Assembly: GCA_964654015.1 (NCBI GenBank)
Contig: CAZZHQ010000007.1
Location: forward strand, 1 to 51,146
Origin: JAUUZT01 sp964654015
Lineage (GTDB): Bacteria; Chloroflexota; Dehalococcoidia; GIF9; AB-539-J10
Length of the DNA stretch: 51,146 bases
Direction of reading: 5' to 3'
In this document: positions 34,381 through 43,032 of the stretch, piece after piece
Layout of the letters: each line of letters opens with the position of its first letter
Position numbering within the stretch: the stretch's first letter is position 1
Notes under the pieces: model-generated
Told to the model about the DNA's origin: nothing
What the model saw: the letters and a program-made list of their open reading frames with translations, nothing else
Databases searched by the model: none
Program-made: the position numbers and the translations under genes

Positions 34381-35637
34381 ATGAAAAACTACGATATTAA
34401 AGACTCTTCTCTAGCTAACGAAGGTAGGCTTCGTATTGAATGGGCAGGCAAAGAAATGCCAGTTATCAAGCAAATCCAGCAGTGGTTTAGAAAGGAAAAG
34501 CCCTTAGATGGATTGCTTATCTCTGCTTGTCTTCACATTACCACAGAGACTGCCAATCTAGCCATCGCCCTAAAAGAAGGCGGTGCTAACTTAGTTCTTT
34601 GCGCTTCCAACCCTCTAAGTACTCAGGATGATGTGGCTGCCGCGCTGGTTGATTATGGAATCCCGGTCAATGCCATAAGAGGAGAGGACAATAAAACTTA
34701 TTACAATCACATCATAACCGCACTGGCTCACAAACCACAGATCACCATGGACGATGGTGCTGATTTAGTCTCCATTTTGCATAAAGAATATGCAGACGCT
34801 GCAAGTAAAGTCATCGGTGGTACTGAAGAAACCACTACGGGAGTTATCAGATTAAAGAATATGGCCAGAGCTAAAAAGTTACGTTACCCAATAATAGCGG
34901 TAAACGATGCGCAGACCAAACAATTCTTTGATAATCGCTATGGCACCGGGCAAAGTACAATAGATGGCATTACCAGAGCCACAAATATACTCTGGGCAGG
35001 GAGAAAAGTGGTTGTTTGTGGCTATGGATGGTGTGGTAGAGGGATAGCTATGAGAGCACATGGTATGGGAGCGCAGGTCATCATCACTGAAGTTGATCCT
35101 ATCCGTGCGCTGGAAGCGGCGATGGAGGGGTATCAGGTCATGCCATTAATGGAAGCATGCAAGATAGGTGAGACTTTTATAACTTCTACAGGAGATACCA
35201 ACATCATTGATGAAGCCCATTTCAAGCAGATGCGAGATGGAGCTGTAATGGCTAACAGTGGACATTTCAATGTGGAGATAAATATCCCTGCACTGGAAAA
35301 CCTGGCCGTATCTAGAAGAAATATCCGTCATATGGTGGAGGAATACACTCTGGAAGGAGAGAAACACCTATTCCTGCTAGGAGAGGGGAGGCTTATCAAT
35401 ATGGCTGCCGCAGAAGGACATCCAGCCTGCGTTATGGACATGAGCTTTGCTAATCAGGCACTATCTGTTGAATACTTGGTTAAAAACTCAGGTACCCTCA
35501 GGCCGGATGTTTACCCTGTCCCGAAAGTAATTGATAAAAACATAGGGCTTTTAAAACTTGGCGCTATGGGTATTTCTATTGATTCATTAACAGAGAAACA
35601 AGAAAAGTATCTCAACAGTTGGGAGTCAGGAACATAG
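34381..35637 (+). CDS. ahcY: S-adenosylhomocysteine hydrolase
   Basis: A 418-residue NAD-dependent enzyme that splits SAH into adenosine and homocysteine, keeping methyltransferases free of product inhibition. Motifs: GGTEETTTGVIRL, PIIAVNDAQTKQFFDNRYGTGQST (substrate lysine and aspartate), the Rossmann segment VVVCGYGWCGRGIAMRAHGMGAQVIITEVDP, ANSGHFNVEI, and the C-terminal HPACVMDMSFANQALS. It lies in a run with metK and mtnP. Confidence 0.95.
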   Translation: MKNYDIKDSSLANEGRLRIEWAGKEMPVIKQIQQWFRKEKPLDGLLISACLHITTETANLAIALKEGGANLVLCASNPLSTQDDVAAALVDYGIPVNAIRGEDNKTYYNHIITALAHKPQITMDDGADLVSILHKEYADAASKVIGGTEETTTGVIRLKNMARAKKLRYPIIAVNDAQTKQFFDNRYGTGQSTIDGITRATNILWAGRKVVVCGYGWCGRGIAMRAHGMGAQVIITEVDPIRALEAAMEGYQVMPLMEACKIGETFITSTGDTNIIDEAHFKQMRDGAVMANSGHFNVEINIPALENLAVSRRNIRHMVEEYTLEGEKHLFLLGEGRLINMAAAEGHPACVMDMSFANQALSVEYLVKNSGTLRPDVYPVPKVIDKNIGLLKLGAMGISIDSLTEKQEKYLNSWESGT

Positions 35638-35675
35638 CATAATAATAAATGAATAACTTTGTTTAAGGAGTAACA

Positions 35676-36896
35676 ATGCAAAACAGCTTTAATCATGCAA
35701 GTTCATTTTTAGCCACTTCGGAATCAGTAACTGAAGGACACCCTGACAAGTTATGCGACCAGATATCTGATGCCATCCTGGACGCTATGCTCGAAAAAGA
35801 CCCTTTTGCTCATGTAGCCTGTGAAGTTGCTTCCGCCATGGGAATGGTGTTTGTTTTGGGAGAGATATCTTGCGACTGCTATGTGGAGATTCCCGAGGTA
35901 GTGCGTGGCGTAATTAAAGATGCAGGATATACCAAACCCGATTATGGTTTTGATTACAGAACTTGTGGGGTCCTGGTCTCCCTCAATCAGCAGTCTAGTG
36001 ATATTGCTTTAGGGGTCAATAAATCTTTAGAACTAAAAACAGGTAAATCAAGCGATGCAATCCTGGATAAGACAGGTGCTGGCGACCAGGGAATAATGGC
36101 CGGGTTTGCCTGTATAGAGACACCTGAGCTTATGCCCCTTCCCAGTGTACTGGCACATAAATTATGCAAGCAATTAGCCGAAGTGAGGAAAAACAATATC
36201 ATTCCATACCTTCGTCCTGATGGCAAATCTCAAGTCACCATTGAATATTGTCATGGTTCTCCAAAGAGGGTTAAGTGCCTGGTTCTTGGTGCCCAACATG
36301 ACCCAGATGTAACACTACAAACTATTGAGCAGGACCTCAAAACACACGTAATCAACAAGGTAATACCTTCCGAGTTCATGGATAATCAGACTGAAATTTA
36401 TATAAACGGTACCGGACGATTTGTCATCGGCGGACCCGTGGGAGATACTGGATTTACCGGACGCAAGATTATAGTAGATAATTATGGCAGCATATGCAGA
36501 CATGGTGGAGGATGCTTTTCTGGGAAGGATCCTACCAAGGTGGATCGTTCCGCCGCATACATGGCAAGGTATACCGCTAAAAACCTGGTAGCTGCTGGTC
36601 TCGCAGATTACCTCGAACTCCAGGTTTCCTATGTTATTGGTAAAGCACGTCCGCTGTCTCTATCCATTGAGACCTACGGAACAGGTAGAATTCCTGATGA
36701 AAATATATTGGCACTTATCTATAAACATTTTGACTTTCGTCCTGAAGCTATAATCAGAACTCTGGGACTACGTCGTCCTATTTATCGTCAGACTGCCGTT
36801 TACGGGCATTTTGGCAGGGAAGATATTGAACTTCCATGGGAGAAGACAGACAAGGCAGCTATTTTAAAAGCTGAAGCAGGGTCAGTAACCGGTTAA
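35676..36896 (+). CDS. metK: S-adenosylmethionine synthetase
   Basis: A 406-residue enzyme that makes SAM from methionine and ATP. Signature segments are TSESVTEGHPDKLCDQISDA, GAGDQGIMAGFA (ATP-binding), and the P-loop-like HGGGCFSGKDPTKVDRSAAY. The second signature normally has Ala where Cys occurs here (GGGAFSGKD), a conservative change. The gene follows ahcY after about 38 bases and ends one base before the phosphohexomutase ATG. Confidence 0.96.
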   Translation: MQNSFNHASSFLATSESVTEGHPDKLCDQISDAILDAMLEKDPFAHVACEVASAMGMVFVLGEISCDCYVEIPEVVRGVIKDAGYTKPDYGFDYRTCGVLVSLNQQSSDIALGVNKSLELKTGKSSDAILDKTGAGDQGIMAGFACIETPELMPLPSVLAHKLCKQLAEVRKNNIIPYLRPDGKSQVTIEYCHGSPKRVKCLVLGAQHDPDVTLQTIEQDLKTHVINKVIPSEFMDNQTEIYINGTGRFVIGGPVGDTGFTGRKIIVDNYGSICRHGGGCFSGKDPTKVDRSAAYMARYTAKNLVAAGLADYLELQVSYVIGKARPLSLSIETYGTGRIPDENILALIYKHFDFRPEAIIRTLGLRRPIYRQTAVYGHFGREDIELPWEKTDKAAILKAEAGSVTG

Positions 36897-36897
36897 C

Positions 36898-38334
36898 ATG
36901 ACTATAAACGCAATTAAATTCGGGACAGATGGATGGCGCGGAATCATTGCAGAGGATTTCACCTTTGACAACGTGCGCATCTGCTCCCAAGCAGTGGCAG
37001 AATACCTGAAGCAAAATAGTCTCAGCAAATATGGATTGGTTATTGGATATGACACTCGCTTCGCCTCAGAGCATTTTGCTGCTGCGGCTGCTGAGGTAAT
37101 AGCAAGCAACAATATTAAAGTCCACTTATGTTCAAAATCCACTCCTACTCCAGTAGTGAGTTATAGTGTTTTAACCACCAATTCTGCCGGTGCTATCATC
37201 ATTACTGCCAGCCATAACCCAGCCTCCTGGAATGGTTTTAAATATAAAACCCAACAGGGTGCCAGTGCTCCAAGCAAAATAATCTCTCAGATAGAACAAA
37301 ACATCCACCAATTGATTACTGGCAATCTTACACCATCTACTCAGAAACTCACACTAAAGGAAGCCCTGGAAAGAGGCCTCCTGGACTACCTGAATCCAGA
37401 TCCAAATTACTTTAGACAATTATTTCAGCTCGTCGATATAACAGAGCTACGCCAACACAAACTGAAAGTTATCGTCGATTCGATGTTTGGTGCCGGGGCT
37501 GGTTACTTTAAGGAAATTCTCGAAGGGGGAGAAATAGAAGTCATCGAGATCAATGGGGAAAGGAATCCTTCTTTCCCTGGCATCAATCCGGAACCAATCA
37601 CTAAGAACCTTGGCAATCTCTCTAAATTGGTGGTCGAACAAAAGGCTGATATTGGATTGGCCACCGATGGCGACTCTGATCGCATTGGAATCATAGATGA
37701 AAACGGAAATTTCCTTAATCAGCACCAGGTTTTTGCATTGCTCAGCTTATACTTATTAGAAATAAGAGAGCAACGCGGCGCCATTATTAAAACAGTCACC
37801 TCCACAGAGATGGTCTCAAAACTAGGAACACTATTCCATGTACCGGTATATGAAACAGCGGTTGGCTTTAAATATGTTGCACCGCTGATGTTACAAAAAG
37901 ATGCTATCATTGGGGGTGAAGAGAGTGGCGGATACGGTTTCCGCAATCATATCCCGGAGAGAGATGCCATTCTTGCCGGTCTATATTTCCTGGACCTCAT
38001 GGTTAAAACAAAGAAAACCCCTTCTCAACTTCTGGCCTATCTGTATGAGAAGGTTGGGCCACACTATTATGACCGAATTGATTCACCCATTTCTGAGGAC
38101 AAACGTGAAACAATCATACGCAAACTCATTAGCATTCAACCACATACGATAGCTGGCATAAAAGTTACCAACATAAAAGCAACAGATGGCTTTCTCTTCC
38201 AACTCGCTAATGAATCTTGGTTACTTATACGCTTCTCTGGCACAGAGCCATTAGTTCGTATATATGCCGAAGCTGAAAGCCCCGAAAAAGTTAGCGAACT
38301 ATTAAATGAGGGCAAACAACTCATAGAACTTTAA
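36898..38334 (+). CDS. phosphoglucomutase/phosphomannomutase family protein
   Basis: A 478-residue alpha-D-phosphohexomutase. IKFGTDGWRGIIAEDF opens domain 1; the phosphoserine loop is ITASHNPASWNGFK. The metal-binding loop is TDGDSDRIGIID, the sugar-specificity loop is GGEESGGYGF, and the phosphate-binding loop is RFSGTEPLVRIYAE. The GEESG form suggests glucose- or mannose-phosphate. It supplies sugar nucleotides for wall or glycan synthesis. It starts immediately after metK and probably shares its transcript. Confidence 0.9.
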   Translation: MTINAIKFGTDGWRGIIAEDFTFDNVRICSQAVAEYLKQNSLSKYGLVIGYDTRFASEHFAAAAAEVIASNNIKVHLCSKSTPTPVVSYSVLTTNSAGAIIITASHNPASWNGFKYKTQQGASAPSKIISQIEQNIHQLITGNLTPSTQKLTLKEALERGLLDYLNPDPNYFRQLFQLVDITELRQHKLKVIVDSMFGAGAGYFKEILEGGEIEVIEINGERNPSFPGINPEPITKNLGNLSKLVVEQKADIGLATDGDSDRIGIIDENGNFLNQHQVFALLSLYLLEIREQRGAIIKTVTSTEMVSKLGTLFHVPVYETAVGFKYVAPLMLQKDAIIGGEESGGYGFRNHIPERDAILAGLYFLDLMVKTKKTPSQLLAYLYEKVGPHYYDRIDSPISEDKRETIIRKLISIQPHTIAGIKVTNIKATDGFLFQLANESWLLIRFSGTEPLVRIYAEAESPEKVSELLNEGKQLIEL

Positions 38335-38447
38335 ATAATTACAAGTTCTCTCATCCAGGTAACTAGTTTGCACCCCTGGTTGATAAGTACAGTGTTTCCA
38401 ATGGTAAACATGTATTCCACTTGTTTGGTATTCAGACAAAGCTGCCA

Positions 38448-38507
38448 CCATTATAGTCACCGGTTTCTTAGGAAAAATCAATTATAAAGTATTGACTATA
38501 AAAATGG
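38448..38507. repeat. imperfect inverted repeat in an AT-rich gap
   Basis: CCATTATAGTCA (38448-38459) and TGACTATAAAAATGG (38493-38507) are complementary apart from three extra A residues. They lie in the 38335-38674 non-coding stretch after the phosphohexomutase gene. They could be a remnant of a small mobile element or a structured transcript end; nothing else in the gap reads as a gene. Confidence 0.3.
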
Positions 38508-38566
38508 CGGTGTGTATTTGAAAATATCCGAACATATTTCAAGTTTTTTTGGCGGCAAACTCTTTT

Positions 38567-38655
38567 TAACGTTTTAAATGTCTAAGAAGTTGCGCAGTAA
38601 AACGAAGCAATTTGGACGAAGCGAGCCCGCGAGCTAAACCTTAAACCAGCTGTTA
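38567..38655 (-). other. possible attC-like (integron cassette) secondary-structure site
   Basis: Read on the minus strand, TAAC (655-652) and GTTA (570-567) bound an 89-base stretch. Inner arms GTTTAAG (646-640) and CTTAGAC (586-580) pair in 6-7 positions with one G-T. This outer/inner two-box arrangement is the layout of an attC site, and it lies 20 bases after the stop of the minus-strand membrane gene, where a cassette attC should be. The centre contains direct repeats (ACGAAGC, GCGAGC). No integrase is visible, and box matches this short can arise by chance. Confidence 0.25.
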
Positions 38656-38674
38656 TGAGTAAGTTTCATGCACT

Positions 38675-39146
38675 CTATTTGCATAAATAATAATGGATGA
38701 TGGAATAATCATAATATCCCCATTTATCCATTAATAAATATATAGGTAGATCTAACGCATAATGCACAAGCATTCCTAATAAAATAATCCTTGCTGCCCA
38801 AGTAAAATAATAGTATTTTTTTTGATTTAAATTTATCTAATGAAGGGAAAAGCCAATTTTTTAATCCAGTTTTCATTAAGTGTCTACCAATAAAAACATT
38901 TAATAAGATTACTATCATTGTAAATTCAATTCCGTAGTTGAAACCATGCAAAATTTTCTCTCCCTCTTCTGGGTGTTCTAGAAAACCTTTGCTGCCAAAC
39001 AAAAAATGATCTAAATCTACAAGCGTTGCTGCAATTGCTAAAAATATTGTTTTTTCCCAGCCTAGATATTTATATAGATATACGACTAATGAAGTCGCAA
39101 TGATAACGGCTAATAGATATGGTAATATTTCTTTAAAAAATATCAT
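38675..39146 (-). pseudogene. frameshifted membrane protein gene (frame change at an A8 run)
   Basis: The open frame from 39146 encodes a protein with two or three helices and the segment LVDLDHFLFG, reminiscent of DUF457/YdjM-like membrane metal hydrolases. After an eight-A run (38816-38823) it continues out of frame to 38724. In the neighbouring frame the sequence continues as YYYFTWAARIILLGMLVHYALDL, then PIYLLMDKWGYY, and stops at 38675; this hydrophobic, His-containing continuation looks like the true C terminus. One extra A would restore it. The cause may be a sequencing error, a real mutation, or transcriptional slippage on the A-run. The region is much richer in A+T than its neighbours, suggesting acquisition. 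Confidence 0.65.
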
Positions 39147-39205
39147 ATGTTCAAAATTATTTAATTAAATACTCAATCGAAGCACCAAACGCTTCTTTTT
39201 CCAAC

Positions 39206-39297
39206 TGGCGGAGGGAGTGGGATTCGAACCCACGACTCCAATTTCTCGGAGTAACCACTTAGCAGGCGGCCTCACTAGACCTCTATGCGATCCCTCC
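39206..39297 (-). tRNA. tRNA-Ser (GCT)
   Basis: The acceptor stem GGAGGGA/TCCCTCC is perfect, with discriminator G and an encoded CCA (39206-39208). The anticodon loop CTGCTAA gives GCT. A long class II variable arm (ACTCCGAGAAATTGGAGT) is present, and the T-loop is TTCGAAT. It lies downstream of tRNA-Ala on the same strand. Confidence 0.95.
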
Positions 39298-39306
39298 TCA
39301 TGTCTG

Positions 39307-39379
39307 TGGAGCTGAGGGGACTCGAACCCCTGACTTCCTCCTTGCAAAGGAGGCGCTCTCCCAGCTGAGCTACAGCCCC
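39307..39379 (-). tRNA. tRNA-Ala (TGC)
   Basis: The acceptor stem GGGGCTG/CAGCTCC has one G-T pair; the anticodon stem CCTCC/GGAGG encloses TTTGCAA, giving TGC. The D-arm is GCTC/GAGC, the T-loop is TTCGAGT and the discriminator is A. CCA is not encoded. It precedes tRNA-Ser by 9 bases. Confidence 0.95.
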
Positions 39380-39622
39380 AATAGCAGCAGGTCATTATAG
39401 CAAATTATCATACTGTGATAGTAATCAGCAGTCTGCGAAGTAAATACTGAAAATAGCAATTGCAGATTATATGGACAATAAATTTGAATTGAAAACAGGT
39501 TAATGTTAGTATTCAAAAACTCAAACAAGTAATAACGATGAAAATAGGAATCCATTATTGGCTATATTTTATCTCTCCCTCTGAAGGGTATTAACAATGA
39601 TTCATAAAAGAATAGCTATGAA

Positions 39623-40303
39623 ATGTCAGATATAACTCTCCTGGTAGCCTGCGGGGCGGGGATACTCTCATTTCTGTCACCCTGTGTCCTGCCGCTGGTT
39701 CCAGTGTACCTCGCTACCATAGCAGGCACATCCGTCCTTAGTACCAGTCCACCCAATCGTAGACACATAATGCTACATACTTTCAGCTTCATAGCCGGTT
39801 TCTCCCTGGTTTTTATTTTATTGGGTGCTTCCATGGGACTGCTGGGCGCTATGATTCCCACTGGATTACTAAATAGCGTAGCAGGTATATTATTAATCCT
39901 GTTTGGTCTTTTCCTGGTAGCTGCCACCAAACTACCCTGGTTAAATTACGAGAAACGCCTTAGCTTCAACCAGGCTAAGGGCTCAGGCTATATAAGATCA
40001 CTGTCAATTGGAGCGATATTTTCCCTGGGTTGGATTCCCTGTGTTGGACCCGTATTAGGAGGAATATTGGCTTTAGCCTCTACATCACAAACAGTATGGC
40101 AGGGAATATATCTTTTAGTCGCCTATTGTCTGGGACTGGGAATACCTTTTCTTATAGTAAGTATGGCTATAGGAACAATCTCCCCCTATCTAAAATGGCT
40201 CAACCGTCACTCACTTGTGACCTCAGTAGTTAGTGCCGGGTTATTGATTACCGTTGGAATCCTTATTTTAACGGGGAAATTAGGAGCAATTATTATTTTA
40301 TGA
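39623..40303 (+). CDS. ccdA: CcdA/DsbD-like transmembrane thiol-disulfide carrier
   Basis: A 226-residue, six-helix membrane protein. The conserved LSFLSPCVLPLVPVYL contains the first redox cysteine and IFSLGWIPCVGPVLGGIL the second. It carries reducing equivalents from cytoplasmic thioredoxin across the membrane. The next gene, overlapping by 4 bases, encodes a thioredoxin-fold lipoprotein, its probable partner outside. Together they form a reductive module for extracytoplasmic thiols or cytochrome maturation. Confidence 0.92.
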   Translation: MSDITLLVACGAGILSFLSPCVLPLVPVYLATIAGTSVLSTSPPNRRHIMLHTFSFIAGFSLVFILLGASMGLLGAMIPTGLLNSVAGILLILFGLFLVAATKLPWLNYEKRLSFNQAKGSGYIRSLSIGAIFSLGWIPCVGPVLGGILALASTSQTVWQGIYLLVAYCLGLGIPFLIVSMAIGTISPYLKWLNRHSLVTSVVSAGLLITVGILILTGKLGAIIIL

Positions 40304-40872
40304 ACAATAAACCAATTATGCATCAGTTAAAACGAAAAAACAGAAAAATGTTGTCCATACTACTGTTCATTGTTGTATTATCTCTTGGAACGAGCCTGGC
40401 TGGTTGTAGTTCAACAGTCCCCGCCGATGAGCTGGGATTAGTAATACTAGACGAAGAAATCGTCGCTCCTGATTTCACCTTATCTACATTAACAGACACA
40501 GACATAACCCTGTCACAGTTACAGGGAAAACCAGTGATACTTAATTTCTGGTACATAGGATGTCAGCCATGCATAATAGAAATGCCATATCTCAATGCGG
40601 CAAGCAGGGATTACTCCGACAAAATAGCGATGATCACAGTCAATGTTCAGGATAGCCCCGATAAGATCAAAGAGTTTTTCACTGGTACTGAGCAGTATTT
40701 CATCGTCGCTATGGACCTCGACAAACAAGCAGGCTCGGCTTATGGCGTACGCTTTGTTCCTACCACTTTCTTTATAGACAGCAATGGAATCGTTCGTTAT
40801 TACAGACTAGGAGCATTCCCTGACGAGAAAAATCTACGCGCTAGCATAGACAAATTACTGGAAGAAGATTAG
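40300..40872 (+). CDS. thioredoxin-fold lipoprotein (TlpA/ResA-like)
   Basis: 190 residues. The signal peptide ends in the lipobox LAGC (Cys about 36), so Lgt would lipidate it. The TlpA/AhpC-type redoxin domain follows: APDFTLSTL, LNFWYIGCQPCIIEMPYL with the CxxC active site (C-Q-P-C), and the cis-Pro loop FVPTTFFID. The overlapping upstream ccdA gene supplies electrons. It likely reduces extracytoplasmic disulfides. The ATG overlaps the ccdA stop. Confidence 0.9.
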   Translation: MNNKPIMHQLKRKNRKMLSILLFIVVLSLGTSLAGCSSTVPADELGLVILDEEIVAPDFTLSTLTDTDITLSQLQGKPVILNFWYIGCQPCIIEMPYLNAASRDYSDKIAMITVNVQDSPDKIKEFFTGTEQYFIVAMDLDKQAGSAYGVRFVPTTFFIDSNGIVRYYRLGAFPDEKNLRASIDKLLEED

Positions 40873-40886
40873 ATAAGGAGGATTAT

Positions 40887-41723
40887 ATGACTGTTAAAAT
40901 TGTAACCGATAGCACGGCTGATATTCCTGTTAAAGTAGCACAAGAACTGGATATCGCTGTAGTGCCACTATATATCCATTTTGGCCAGGAAGTGTATCAA
41001 GATGGTGTTGATATCACCACTGATGATTTTTATCAACGACTAACAGCAGCTCCGGAATTACCAAAGACATCAGCACCATCCTCAGGGACATTCACAGAGG
41101 TTTATAACAAGCTTGCTGCTGAGACCAATGAGATTATTTCCATTCACCTCTCAACCAAGCTCAGTGCCACATACAATTCGGCTATAGTTAGTCAAAAATC
41201 TATCGATACAGATTGCCAGATAAAAGTAATTGATTCCCAATTAACAACGGTTGCTTTGGGGTTAATTGTTATTATCGCTGCTAAGGCAGCGCAAGCCGGA
41301 GCAAATCTACATGAAATCACAGAGCTGATAACTCAAAGCATCTCCAAAACACACTGCTTCGCCACAGTAGACACTTTGGAATATCTACATAAAGGGGGTC
41401 GACTGGGAAAAGCGCAGACACTGCTAGGCTCCGTGCTTAATATTAAGCCTCTCATAACAATACAAAATGGAGAAGTGTATCCTCTTGAGAGGGTACGTGG
41501 TCGTTCTAAAGCAATAGCCAGAATATGCGAATTAATGGGTAAGCGCAGCAATCCAAGAGAGATAGCTGTAGCTCATGCTACAACTCCTGATGAATTGAAA
41601 TCACTTGTCACCTGTATGCATTCATCATTCCCGGAGAGACAACCATATGAATCAATAATTGGCTCAACCATCGGGACTTATCTTGGGCCAGGTGGCCTGG
41701 TAGCGGCGCTAGTTGAAGAATAA
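40887..41723 (+). CDS. DegV-family fatty-acid-binding protein (FakB-like), copy 1
   Basis: A 278-residue DegV protein with IVTDSTADIP (about 4-13), PLYIHFGQEVYQDGVDITTDDFYQRL, KTSAPSSGTF, the LSTKLSATYNSA loop and HKGGRLGKAQTLLGSVLNIKPLI. DegV/FakB proteins bind a fatty acid for phosphorylation by FakA. AAGGAGG precedes the start. It lies 14 bases after the thioredoxin lipoprotein. A second DegV gene is at 44213-45055 next to plsX. Confidence 0.9.
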   Translation: MTVKIVTDSTADIPVKVAQELDIAVVPLYIHFGQEVYQDGVDITTDDFYQRLTAAPELPKTSAPSSGTFTEVYNKLAAETNEIISIHLSTKLSATYNSAIVSQKSIDTDCQIKVIDSQLTTVALGLIVIIAAKAAQAGANLHEITELITQSISKTHCFATVDTLEYLHKGGRLGKAQTLLGSVLNIKPLITIQNGEVYPLERVRGRSKAIARICELMGKRSNPREIAVAHATTPDELKSLVTCMHSSFPERQPYESIIGSTIGTYLGPGGLVAALVEE

Positions 41724-41772
41724 TCGAGCTTTACTACCTGCAATAAAAATACTCAAGCCAGGCAGTAATACA

Positions 41773-43023
41773 TTACTGATTAAACTGCTTGAAGATAAGG
41801 CTGGCATTTATTCCTCCAAATCCAAAGGAATTTGATAGGGCTGTGCGTACCAACATCTTCCTGCTAACATTAGGTACATAGTCCAAATCACATTCGGGAT
41901 CGGGAGTTTCATAATTTATAGTGGGTGGAATAATACCATCCCTTATTGTTAATGCGGTTGAAATAGCTTCTACAGCGCCTGCAGCCGCCAATAAGTGACC
42001 AGTCATTGACTTGATTGAACTTACAACTACATTCCTGCTGTGAGATCCCAAAACAAGCTTTACAGCCTTAGTTTCAGCCAGGTCATTGAGTAAAGTAGAT
42101 GTACCATGTGCATTTATATAATCTATGTTGGTAGCAGGGATTCCCGCGTCACTTAAAGCTAATTGCATACACTTAGCCTGATTTTCTGCGTCAGGTGCCG
42201 TTACATGAAAGCCATCTATATTGGTGCCGTAACCAATGATCTCCGCATAGATATTTGCATCTCTTTTCATGGCTGAGCTAAGTTCTTCCAGAATAAGAAT
42301 GCCAGCACCTTCCCCAAGCACAAAACCATCACGATCCTTATCAAATGGACGTGAGGCCTTCTCTGGCTCATCATTCCTACAAGATAATGCTCCCATCCTA
42401 CCCAATCCCGCTATCCCCAAAGGGATAATATAGGCCTCACTACCCCCCGCGATTATTGCATCTGCTTCACCATATTGTATAAGTCTAAAGGCCTCACCAA
42501 TAGACTGAGACCCAGTCGCACATGCAGAAACTACGCACTTGCTTGGCCCCTTAACACCAAATGTGATAGCTATCTCAGCTATAGCCATGTTGGGTATGAA
42601 GCTGGTAACGAAGAAAGGCGATACCTTGTTCGGCCCATTTTCTTGAAGGGAAAAAAGAGTCTCCCCGTATGTAGTCAGGCCACCAACAGAAGTGCCCACA
42701 ACAGCTCCTATCCTGTCACTGTTGTTGCCATTTATTGGTAATTTTGAATCATCTAAAGCCATATAGGTAGCTGCCAGCGCATAGTGGATAAAAGGGTCGG
42801 TCCTCCTTATTTTTTTTCTATCCAGGTAGTCCTCAGGACAAAACCCCTTTAGCTCAGCAGCAATTTGTATCTTAAGGTCAGAAGAATCAAACTTGGTGAT
42901 TCTGGATATACCAGATTTTCCCTGGCACAAGGCCTTCCACGTCTGTTCAACTCCTATACCCACTGGTGTGACGGCACCAACACCGGTGATTACAACTCTT
43001 CTTCGATTTCTATTACTCGCCAT
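41773..43023 (-). CDS. fabF: beta-ketoacyl-ACP synthase II
   Basis: A 416-residue condensing enzyme with the Cys-His-His triad: Cys in VVSACATGSQSIGEA, His in INAHGTST, and His in SIKSMTGHLLAAAGAVEAI; NSFGFGGINASL closes the protein. It elongates acyl-ACP. It lies 9 bases downstream of the FakA-like gene. No acyl carrier protein gene is in the immediate cluster. Confidence 0.95.
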   Translation of the reverse strand: MASNRNRRRVVITGVGAVTPVGIGVEQTWKALCQGKSGISRITKFDSSDLKIQIAAELKGFCPEDYLDRKKIRRTDPFIHYALAATYMALDDSKLPINGNNSDRIGAVVGTSVGGLTTYGETLFSLQENGPNKVSPFFVTSFIPNMAIAEIAITFGVKGPSKCVVSACATGSQSIGEAFRLIQYGEADAIIAGGSEAYIIPLGIAGLGRMGALSCRNDEPEKASRPFDKDRDGFVLGEGAGILILEELSSAMKRDANIYAEIIGYGTNIDGFHVTAPDAENQAKCMQLALSDAGIPATNIDYINAHGTSTLLNDLAETKAVKLVLGSHSRNVVVSSIKSMTGHLLAAAGAVEAISTALTIRDGIIPPTINYETPDPECDLDYVPNVSRKMLVRTALSNSFGFGGINASLIFKQFNQ

Positions 43024-43032
43024 TCTGTATCT

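Noticed and set aside
38724..38815. C-terminal end of the 140-residue membrane frame as annotated
   Set aside because: It becomes unlike a membrane protein after the A8 run; the neighbouring frame gives a more plausible continuation to 38675.
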